The position numbers and the translations under genes are program-made. Positions 51,701-63,700 of a stretch of DNA of 64,000 bases are shown piece after piece. The first letter of the stretch is position 1; every line of letters begins with the position of its first letter. Source of the stretch: Oncomelania hupensis (lineage: Eukaryota; Mollusca; Gastropoda; Littorinimorpha; Pomatiopsidae); the NCBI GenBank assembly GCA_036898135.1, contig CM072525.1, positions 21,667,037 through 21,731,036 on the forward strand, written 5' to 3'. The notes beneath the pieces were generated by a model. It was not told where the DNA came from. It worked only from the letters and a program-made list of their open reading frames with translations, and ran no database searches.

Positions 51701-54700
51701 ATAAATTCTAAACAGAGGATTGGGGTTTAAAGGGAAATCAAATATAAAAATGAATCTGCCATTACAAAAGAAAACAACTGCATCATGTGAGGTGGAAAGG
51801 TTTAGGAAAAAGAAAAATAATACCTTTATTTCCTGCTAACAGTTTAAAAACGGCTTCTCAATAAAATAAAATAAAAATCCTCAAAGAAAACGAGGTAACA
51901 AGTTTTCATAATAAAATAAATTAGAAGGGCAAAGGTCATATGACTCGCTCCTTATGGAACTCGCAATATTTAACATTAAAATGACTACCAGAAAAAATCA
52001 CCTGAAATGGTGGCAATTAAAATGCAAAGTAATACCGACTTTGATCTTTCTATTCTCTTAACCTTGAGATGACATAGACATCTGGCTCCATATACACTCA
52101 TGTACTGTCAAAAAAAATATAGCAAAAGTTGTATGCAAAAAAAAAAAAGCACCAAAAAAAAACAGTGACCTTGTGATGATCTTGACCTTCTGTGACCTTA
52201 CCTTGGGATGACCTTGACCCTCACATGATCTCTCATGCATGTCTGATCAAATAACCCAATGTTGTTGCACATTATGGGTTAGATAAAAAGCCAATCCACT
52301 GTACGATGACCTATTTGTTGTATGTTTTTGCAAGGCCTAAAATTACCATGACCTTCAAGATCAACATAAAAATGGAACAAATATCAAAGGTCAATCTATA
52401 ATCTCTAAATACAACAAGTTTGGACTTTTTATCTCTTATAGTTTAGGATCAAGGTCACTTCAAAGTACCTATACTGGACAGCTCCAGAGACCTTGATCTT
52501 CGAATGAGGTTGACCAAACTTGCATAATATGTCTCATTGATATCTAAAGAGACCTAATCTATCATACATCACAAAATCATAAGTTCAATATTATAATAAC
52601 CTAGCAAAAAAGTGACATTTTGTGAAAAATAGTAATTTTTTTTACTAAACTTTGATGACCTTGTGACCCTGACCTTGAAGTGAAGTCATTCATTTAATGA
52701 TCATTTATGAGGTCTCATGGGTATACACTAACTTCCAAGTTTGGTTGTGATGGCTGAAATAGCCGCTATAAAGTTTTTGCACAGACAGATGGCAAACGCC
52801 AGAAAGAGGGCGGCCATTTGTTGTTGTTTTTTTGTTGTTTTTTGTTTCCGTATCATTTTTGGATTATTTAGGACTCATCTTGCACAGATTTGCAAAAATC
52901 TGGAAATTTAATTTTGCGGGGTGAGTACATAGACTCACACTGCTATGCATGTGAGTCAAAAAGCTGTCAAAATAATGAAATGTTTCAGAAAGAGCAAAGA
53001 AACCAGGGAAATATATCTTAACATATTCATTGAAAAGTGTCCAACAACAACTCAAGAGTAATTAATTTCAACAAGCATTACTCTACGCAGTAACACTTAA
53101 TCGAATCTGCCCACAGTTAAAGTCAATGACTAATCTACAAACACACCGACTGTACACAAAATGCACAAAAGAACAAATGACACACCAAACACCAAACCAC
53201 ATGAATATATATATATATCACCAGCACAAATGAACAATACAACCTCACTAGAATGCACACAGCACAACTACATGCTTTGTCCAAAGGCCTGAACAAGAAC
53301 GTACACCAACACCACTGATAATGACAGGCCACACTCGAAACTTTCATTTCAATCAGAATCATCAAGAGGAACCATATACACATTGGAAGAACGTGTGGGA
53401 ATAATTCTGCCATTATGTCTTATTTTGGTTTACTTGTCAATGCGAAGCAAAAATGATGCATCAGCATTATTTCCAGGCAGTCGTATGTTACAAAGAAATG
53501 GGTTTTCCGGAAGGAGTTTTGATGTTCTTCATCCATTGCACAAAACATTCTAGAAACACAATTTGTATAGAGAGTGGGAGACAAGTCCATGTCCCTGGCA
53601 TAGGGTAGGACGTCAACATTTAACATTTTTGTAGTGGGAGTTGAGAGAAAAGAATAAACTACCGACTGTCAATTTCCATTGGATCTGTAAATGGCATTGT
53701 CAAGGCACAGGCATTTTCGTGAAGAAAGAACAACTTCCTAAAACTTTGTTTCTCTTAAGGCACCTAAACGTATTTGTGAAAAAAACGCCACCAAACAATG
53801 CATAGTCTATCAAATTCAAAATACCAATGCCAAAAGGTAGTCTATCAAATTCAAAATACCAATGCCAAAAGGTAGTCTATCAAATTCAAAATACCAATGC
53901 CAAAAGGTTGTCTATCAAATTCAAAATACCAATGCCAAACGGTAACAGGAAGTTTGGAGGGTGCAGAGTGAATGGAGGAGGTGGCGCGTGTGACGAATGT
54001 GGAGGCTAGTGAGAACAATGGGTTCTTTGCTTTTTTAAAAGTTGTTCTTATATAGTGCTTTGTCTAGCTCAAGAGCTGCTCAAGACGCAGGCTGAAACAT
54101 AATCCAACTCAAACCGCCCCAAGCATGACAGATAAAGTACACTTTTCTTCAGTCACCATAGATCACATGTGTCAAACTCCAGACCTGCGGGCCACATTAG
54201 TCCCGGCGTACAATTAAATTAGTCCCGAGAGGTCTTGATCGGCGTAAAATTATATCCGGCCCAAGAGGCAAAATTATTTTTTAATGGCCCTGCGATATAA
54301 AGTGCAAATAAAACTCCCTAATTAGCAGCCTTGTGAACAATAGGCTATCTCAGAGCGTTCTTGCTTCGATCAGAATAAGCGAAAAGAAAAGTTGTGTAGT
54401 GAGTGGATGTTTGTCATTACAGTAACCTATCCTATCCCGTAACTCGAAGGTCATAGGGGTACCACAGATGATCGTTTAACCAGCGTACTCCATCTTTCTG
54501 TCCTCGGCAACCCTCATGGCTTCGCTCTGTGTCAAGCCACTCCATTCTCGAATGTTGTCCTCTCACCTCTTTTTCTGTCTCCCTCTTCTTCTGCCTCCTT
54601 GCACTGTGCCTTGCAGGATGGTCTTTGCAAGGCCTGATGCTCTGGTGACGTGGCCATCCCTTCGGAGTTTCCGTTTCTTCACCACTGTGAACATGCCATC

Positions 54701-57700
54701 CTATTGTCCAATGGCTTGGGTGATGGTCTGTCGGACTTCGTCGTTGGTGATGTGCTGGGTAATACAGTAACCTAGAAACTTCCAATGTTGCTTATTGAAT
54801 GTTTATCTTGTTCGGACCCAACCTTACGTGTGATCTGAGTTTTGGCCCTCTGTGCGATTGAGTTTGACACCCCTGCCATTGATGTTCTGAGGAATGTTCC
54901 TGTGTTCCACTCTTTCATGAAACATTCCATTTTGATGTGACCACCTCATTTAATCCTTCGGAGGAGAGCATTAACTGAGGCTTCAGATAGATCCTGTTTG
55001 GGTCAGTGCCTTGAGCGGCTCTTGAGCTGGGAAAGCTCTGAATAAGAATTCTGAGACAAAGAAAAGTTCAAACATGCACCTGGTTTTCACACAAATTCAT
55101 CACTATTTGAACCGTCGACACACAGAACAGCACAACACTCAAAAGCAGCAACAACACCCCCAACCTATTCTCAAAAAAGAGAAAAACTAGACATTCAAAA
55201 TCATTCTTTTCTCTTTTTTTGCAACCAACAAAATGCTAAAACCTTTTCCATTAAAATAAATAAATACAAATAAAAAATGTCCACAGTCCATTCCATGTGT
55301 TTGTGTCAAGTATCAAGGGAAGTAATTACCGCATTGTCAGAGAAGGGAGAGCACTCGCAGGGGTCCAAATGAGACAGCTTCATTAGAGAAAAGGGTAACA
55401 GATAATATCTTCTTTTTTTTTAAAAGTACATAGCAAGGATGATAAAACACAACAAAAAATGTTAAAGGACATTAAAAGTAATAAAATTAAAAGTGAAAAA
55501 ATGTGTGCAAGCACTGGATGTTTAAGAAATTTCAGGCATAAGCATTGTCAAAATTAAAGAGCAAAAAGGGAAAAATATTAGTAAAACTATTAGAAATCAT
55601 TCAGCCTAAAATTTAAAAAAATAGTCAAGATTTTTTTGGCAATGTAAAAATCACCAAAAACTAGTGTTAGAAAATAATACAAATAAAAATTAGGAAAATA
55701 AGGTAGTCAAATATACAACAGGCTCCTGGGAGAATCTCATAAAGTGCACGTATTGCAAAATGAGAAAGATATTGTATTTTGATACAACCAAATTCAAAAA
55801 GAAATAGCAACCAAACATTCATGAAATTCACCTGAGAACAAGAGAGACAGACATAGAGAGAAAGAAAGACTAACACTTTGAGAGAGGGAGAAAGAAATAG
55901 ATAAAACACAAAATGTCGCTGGCAGCAGAAAAGCACAATGAAGAGACAACTACTGTGCAAATACTGACACAGACATTGGCACAAATACCCTAATACCCAG
56001 TCAATAAGGCAGGTAAATGATATCGCATGATGATATTGATAATAACAATAATAATACACGATTATAATATGACAGGGGCTGGGCAATATATACACAGAAA
56101 TCCCATAGTTATGATGACTCTCCACATAAACTTTTGTTTTGTAAGAGATCAAACAGTTACTGCACTATGTATTTTGCAAGAAAGTAGGATTCACTCTTTG
56201 ATTCTGAAGACTGTAAATATTTGGACTTTAATCTTAAAAGAAAGTTCAAATTTGAAGTTTGGGAAGGAGGAGAGGGGGGGGGGGGCAATGAAGGTGGGAG
56301 TGAATACATAGACACATTGCTATGCATTTGATTAACAAAATTGGGGAGTAGGGTGGGAGCATTGTTGCACACGTGTGAGTAAACAAAATCGGGGAAGGTG
56401 TATTTTATTCCTAAGCCTGGCATTTTGCAAGAAATTTGTTTATGACGTTTGAAATATGTCTTTGACTATGAATACATAAGACAAGGACGGTCCTGAATCT
56501 TATTAATTCATGTTATATTTAAAAGCTTACGTGAAGAGTCAAACAAAGCAAAAGGGCAGAGGTAAAGATATGTGGGGGCCGGAAAAAGACGATAGATACA
56601 CTGGTCACAGCAGAAAACAAGTTGTTACTAGGTTTGAAAAGCTCCGCTGGTAAAACTTACCACGCTATGGGGAGGCAGATTATAGGGCCATGGCTGGTGG
56701 GTAAGCCCCATGGCTTTGTGCCGTCGCGAGAGCAGTGCAGCCTACGACCAGAGGTACAGCACCACACAGTGAGCGCACACCAAGGCCACAGAAGATTCAA
56801 GAAGACGGAAGAAGAAGAAGGTAAGAAAAAAAATATGAACAGAAACAAAACTGTTTAGAGAACAGCAGAGCAAATAGTGAAGTTTTCAACGCTCATTACT
56901 TCTACTGTTATTTCTAGCACGCTAAAGCTAAATGTGAACAACAGCGGTGCAAAGTTTGAAGTTTATAGTCTACTACTGTTCGTTTCGCTCACGTAATAAA
57001 TAAAAGTGAAGTTTTTCTTTCCAGTGGTACAACTGAGTACTAAATCTAGCAACAATAAGCTCTCTACATTTTGTATAATGTATAATGAAGACTGAAGTTT
57101 ACGTTCTACAATGTTTTACTAGCATGATAAAGCTCAGTGTCAACAGCAGCAGAATGAAGATAAAAAATGGGTCTACTACGATTTTCTAGCATGAAAAAAA
57201 AAAAGAAAAATTTTCCTGTCTGTCTTTCTGTTTCTAGCTTTGCTATGCAACAGTGGTGCAAACGCTGAAACGTGAGGTTCCCCCAACTCAAAATGGTTGC
57301 TAGCTAGCCAGACTATGATAGGGATCTTTAATTTTATCCTCACAGAGAAATGAAGTGAAGTTTCCCATCTAAAATGCTGCTAGGTAGCACTATATGGCAC
57401 AAAAGTAAAAAGGCAAGGCACTTCATGTTGTGTTATAAGGTCAAACGCCTTTCTCAATCTGTGCATTCCCAATCCTATGCCAATTAATACACCTCTCTAA
57501 CCTTCCAATCTCCCCCGTTTTTGTAAATCAAGGAAGTCTACATGGATAAATAACTGAACAAAATGGCTTAGCTTATCGAAACAGTCCGACTTTTGAAAAC
57601 AAAACTAAAAGCAACAAATATGAAGCTTTCCCAAGAAAAAAATAAAAATAAAATTTTTTGTAAAAAGAACAATACTGCAAAACCCAAATATGAAATGCGG

Positions 57701-60700
57701 TGATTAATGGTTGTCAGTAAAATGAGACAATAATAAAATATAACATAACATCACTATTGATACTAGCCTGTACAAAGACAGACAAAAGCATAAGATTTTA
57801 CGACCACTTATGTGCTCACAAGTCCCCGCTGATAGCTCTTGCTTCACTTCATGCAATAATAATATTAATATTATTCATTTAAAAATCACGCTTGCAGGAA
57901 GCTCCAAGAGCGCTACTTCAAAAGGATGTTTCAACTTTCAAGATCTGTAGAGACTTCAAAATATCTGCCCAAAAACAGCTTTAAAAATCCAAATCAATTT
58001 TCAGCCTTCAACATTCATCTTCATGCAAATTGAAAATATGACTTCAAAGTTTACTACAGAAAATGTTTGAAAAGTGCAAGCACAATCACAATGTTTGTGT
58101 GATCATTTGTCTGATATTCTATAATACAAATCAAAAGTCATGGACCACAATCAAAGTAAATCCACCAACAGCATTATTGCTAAAAAGCATAAGAGTTTAA
58201 CCAAATTGTTTAGCATTTCCAGTTCATTCTACAGGTAAGCATGTCCTTTCTTTATATTTATAATTTCTCTTTGCTTCTTTTCAATATACACCATCAAGGG
58301 GAGAACTCTGAACATACAAGTTCCGACATAAGTAAATTGCACAATGAGAAATTCTACAACTCCATTGTTAGAATTAAACAAAAAAATTATATATATATAA
58401 TCAATCTTGAGTATATCACTACTCTGTTTGATGTCAATTTTTGGTTGATTAGTCATAACAAGTTAAGGAATTTAACTGTAATTCAGAACTGTGCGGTTAA
58501 TCTTGATTAATTAACACACAGATACAAAATTAACAGTGATTTCCTACTCTATATTAGTCACAACACAACATCCAATCACAAAGCAAGAGAAAGATGCATC
58601 ATTGTTACTACAAACGACCTGAGATGCATTAATAATATTACTGCTTAGAACTTGTAATACTACAGCAATCCAACTAATGATGAGAAACTGTTATACAGCA
58701 ATCAATCTACTAAGAATATTTTCAGCAATAGATGTCAATATGTCAATTGCTTGTGGCAAAAAAGCCAAAGTTTGTGGAAAAAAAGTCACAAGCTTTTCCC
58801 TCTTCTTCTCCTTTCCTAAAATCAGAGGCTTACAGACAACACAAAGACAAGACAAAACAAAACAACGGCACAAGACATGAACAAACACAGACAACAACCA
58901 CACATAACTCTTACGCAAGACAAGACAACTCACATCATGCGGTGGCATCATCCGAGGTGGCTGGAACTGATGCATGGGGTCGCTGACGATGTCAGACATT
59001 GACCTTGTGAGATTAGGGTCAAGGGGCATGCGCTGGCCGCCTGGAGCATAGGAGTGAGGCATGCTGTTGGAACGCTGCAAGTGGTGGGGGCTCTTGAAGC
59101 CTTCCCCTGGGTACCCTTGGTCTGGGTGTCGCAGTGGGCTTGTCATGCCACTGCCACCTATAACAAAGTTGGCAGTGTAAACTACTACCAAATAAATAAT
59201 ATGCTTGTCCAGCCACATTCTCTTATTCAACCTGGGTTACTAAGCATCAACTAGCAAAGCACATATTGCCAAAATGTTACCAAACTAGAAGGGCAAATCC
59301 CATATGACCCACATGCTCCTTATGGAACTTGCAATATTTAACATGAAAATTAATGCCCAGAAACAACAAAAATAAACAGTGGAATTTAAAAAAACCAAAA
59401 TAAGTAATAAAGACTTTTTGATCTTTCGATGCTCTTGACCTTGAGGTGACCTTGGCCTCCAGCTTCAAATACACTCCTGTACGATCCAATAAACTATGAC
59501 AAAAGTTGAATTATGCGTGCACACACAAAACAGTGACCTTGGGATGCCCTTGACCTTGGGATGACCTTCATGTTGTTGCATGCTATGGGTAAAATATAGA
59601 GCCATTCCATTGTATGATGACCAATTTTTTAATGTTTTTGCAAGGCCTAAAATGACCTTGACCTTCAAGATCCAGAACATATATAAAAGATTTATTTATC
59701 ATCTCTAAATACTACAAGTTGGACTTTATATCTCTCATAGCTTAGGGTCACGGTCACTTCAAAGTACCTCTACTAATCGACTTTGGACAGCTCTAGTGAT
59801 CTTGACCTTGGAGGAAGGTTGACCAAATTTGCATATTATCATATTTATCATGCATCAAAGAATCATAAGTACAAAATTAACAACTTCAGAAAGAAGTTAA
59901 ATTTTGTTAACAATTTTAATTTTTAAAATTACATTTGTTGAGTCTGTGACCTTGGCCTTGCAGTAAAGTCATTAATTCGCTGATCAATGATGAGGTTTCA
60001 TGAATATACACCATCTTACCCAGTTTGGTTGAAAAAGCTTCTGAGATATTAAGTCACTTGCAAGTTTAGCACAGACAGACAGCGGGCAGACAGAGGAACC
60101 TTTTTTTTTTTTTAAAGTCATTTTGGACTATTTAGGACTCATCTTGCAGGGATTTGCAAAAATCTGGATATTTTTGGTGTGGGGATAAAGGGGGGGGGGT
60201 GGGGGCGGGAAGGGATGAGTACAACATAGACTCACATTGCTATCTATGTGAGTCAAAAACAATGTTTTGACAATGGATGCAAAATATTCAAGGCAATCAA
60301 CACTATTTTCCTGTATTTTTGCGTACAGAGATGCAAAACTCAAAGCGCTAAGGGTACCTCTGTTCACTGCCTGAAAATATTAACTTAATACGAAAACACG
60401 CTGTGTAAGAATGTCTTGATAACTTTAAAGGTACCGAGGCATGTGTATCACAGAGGCATGTGTATCTTCTGAGACATATTTATGTACTTTATATTTCTGA
60501 ATAATTAGTCTTTAAAAAAACTTGCTTACAAACAACTTATAAAAAAAGAAATAAACCATGAAACATGAATGAAGTATACAACTAAACAGAAAAAAGATTG
60601 TTTATTATGCTTTGGAAATGTGTGCACATATGTTTCTGTTTATTATGCTTTAGAAATGTGTGTGCATATGTTTCTGTATAATAAATTCAATGTTTTGTCT

Positions 60701-63700
60701 CTCATTTTCAAGTTCAATGTAAGTTATATTTTTGCCAATGTTTGTAACAAATTTTGAAAATATTACATGTGTGCTAAAAATGTACTTTCTGATGCAACAT
60801 AACGCTGTGTAACATTTGTCTGAATAAAAACGTTTTGAAGAAAAAAGCTAGGGTTATAAAAAAAAATTTAAATATTAAAAAACTCACCAGGGCTGTGAGT
60901 AAAGTGAGCAGGACGTGGCGGAGTAGAGGAAGCCATTGAATGGACGGGTGAGGCATGAGTAGAGGACGAGGCAGAGGGGGGTCCGAAGCTCTCAATGCCA
61001 TGAAACATGTCTCCGGGTTCTGACCCTGGTCTCCCTCCATGCAAAGTGTCCTGCAAGCCCTCTGGGGCGGAGTGTTGTCGCATGAGCCCATGGAAAGAGT
61101 CCTCCGGTGTGGCGGCGCGAGGAGTGCCGGGAGGGAAGGCGTACGGGTCATGGGGCTGCCCTGGCCCGCCTTGGAGTTCCTCTTGCTTCATGCGGGTTAG
61201 ACCTGAATCAGCACAGCCACATAAAACAGCATCAATAAAACAAGCACAAAAGACATAAATTGGAAACTACTTCTAGTTAAACAATTCACAACACACACCA
61301 TTGAACAGCGATCATAGAATAAATGCACCATCAAAATAAATGTCATTCTCCTGTACTTAACGATACATAGCAACAAGTTTCAATTGCCGTTTCCTTGGAG
61401 ATAAAAAACAGCAATTTGCAAACCATCCAAATTCAAAGTCTTGAACATGAATAAGGAAGTAAGGACAGAAAGAAGGCAGGAAGATAGGAGGTAAGAAAGA
61501 AAGAAAGAAAAGAAGTGAAGAAAGAACTGGTTCAGGAGAGCAAGCAGGAAGGAAGGAAATATGAAGACTTGACAAAAAGCTTGCTTTACCCCCCCCCCCC
61601 CCCTTCACACACACACACACAAAAGAAAAAAAGAAAAGAAAAAGGAATTTACCATGAAGATTAGGAAACATTCTGGGTGTGAGTGGCGGTTTGCTGTAAG
61701 GATCATCAGGCGGCAGAGGGGATGCCACAGGCGACCCCTGGGGTCCTGGACCCCGCACAAACTGCCCATATTGCTGCTGCCCGCGGGGTCGTGGGGGTCC
61801 TTGAGCCACAAATGGGTCGTGCTTGGGTGTGCCAGGTGGGAACGGGAAGTGCTCATGAGGCGGAGCGCCACCTGGTGATTGCCTGGTATGAGGCTGTGGC
61901 GAGAAGGCGTCCGGGGAGGTGTCCAGGCCCGACTCCCCCCAACGACCAAAGCCTGAGGTTCCAGGCACACCTGGGCTGTGAAGTGGGTTGCGCATTGATG
62001 GTGACAATGCTGAAAATAAAAAAAGAGGGAACAAAGTGTAATTTTTGTTAGCTTACCCAGCTCAATATATATATATAGAGAGAGAGATAGATCATTCAAA
62101 ACGCCATTGAGCAACTCTCTAAGCTTGGTGAAGTCCTATATAACAACAATTCATCACTATATAGCAATAATTCATTACTATGTAACAACAATTAGTCACT
62201 ATATAATAACAATTCATATTCACACAAACATGACTTCACATTGGATGTGCTTTGCTGTTTCATATCCGTCTTCAATACAGACAAAGAATAGCTTTTTTTT
62301 TTGGTCCAATCACAAACTGCATTGAAATTTGGATCTATCAGATTATTGTAAAAAGTAAAGGACAAATTGTAACAGAAGTGTTACTGAAAATTTTGGTGCT
62401 TTAAGTTGGCTAGGACCACATAAAATGCAAAATTAAAATTCTGATCACAATTCTCTGTAAATTGTTTCCCACTTTGTTGGGGGTCCATGGAAACTGCAAA
62501 ATTTTAATTGTGATCATAATAGTCATCAGGAATTGTTCTCAAACACCCTCCTTTTGTGTGTGCAAAGTCTTGCTGTCTTCCACACTACTGTGATGGAAAC
62601 TTTGGAAAAGCGTTACAAAGAATAAACAAACGAAAATTAAAAAAATTCAAACCTTCAGGTGGGTCATGGGGTCCTGGGGGCTGAGCAAAGGGGTCGCCAC
62701 CACCAGCGGTCATCTGTCCGTGAAGGGGTGGGGGTGCTGGAGGAGGTGGCATGGCTTCGCTATCCTGCAACATTTGAGCCTCCTGACGTCGTTTCAGCTC
62801 CTGGCTAACTTGCTGCTAGCCACCACATCAAAAAAAAAAAAAAAAAAAAAAAAAGGAAACCCAAAAGAAAAAAATTAAAACCAAAATCAAACTAAAAAAC
62901 ACCACAAAAAAAAAAGAAAAAAGAATAAAAATAAAAACCTCTACGCCAGTTTACAGGGGTGAGGCTAAAAACTTTCAATTTTAAATCAACTGCATGCAAG
63001 CAATTTGATGACTATTCCATTCTCTGTTAAGAAAAGTCTCCACGTTTCCAAAATTGATGGGTGACCAATAGTGTCCTGATTTAATAAATGTAGCGGTGAT
63101 CAAAAATATATTGTCCAAAATTCAAACCATTGACATAAAGTGACCCGTGTTTAGTTCTACAATTTGAAACTTCAAAGCTGAACAGAAGCAAACAAAACTA
63201 CAGAATGCTAACACAGTAAGATAGAATTTTAGAACCATTTCATTTCCGGTACATGAACATCAATGTGAACTGAATCCAATCCAATCAATGGGATGAATGT
63301 GATAATGACTCAAATAAATAAAGAGTTGTGGTAGTTGTTTTTTTGCTTTTTTTACACCAAAATTCATAATTCAAAAGAAACTGTAAATAAACACACAAAA
63401 CTACAATAATATTGTTGATAATGTTGAAAATAAAAGAACATAGAAACCACAACATCAACGTTAAGCTAAAAATTTCCACAACAGTGAGAGAAAGAAAACC
63501 ACGAAATATCGTTCTATTTCATTCCAACTGTGTGCTCAACTTATCTTCTTCTTTTTTTTTTACTTGAAGCTCAAAGAAACTATAACAAATTCAACACAAA
63601 CTGAACTCCACTGCCAAATCCAACTTTACACAGACATGTCTGAAGAATGTTCGGTATACCATGGCCCTCATCTGAAACTAAAGGCAAATCAGAATGTTCT

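Noticed and set aside
53803..53942. CRISPR-like array
   Set aside because: Directly adjoining 35-bp repeats without spacers, in a eukaryotic intron; this is a minisatellite.
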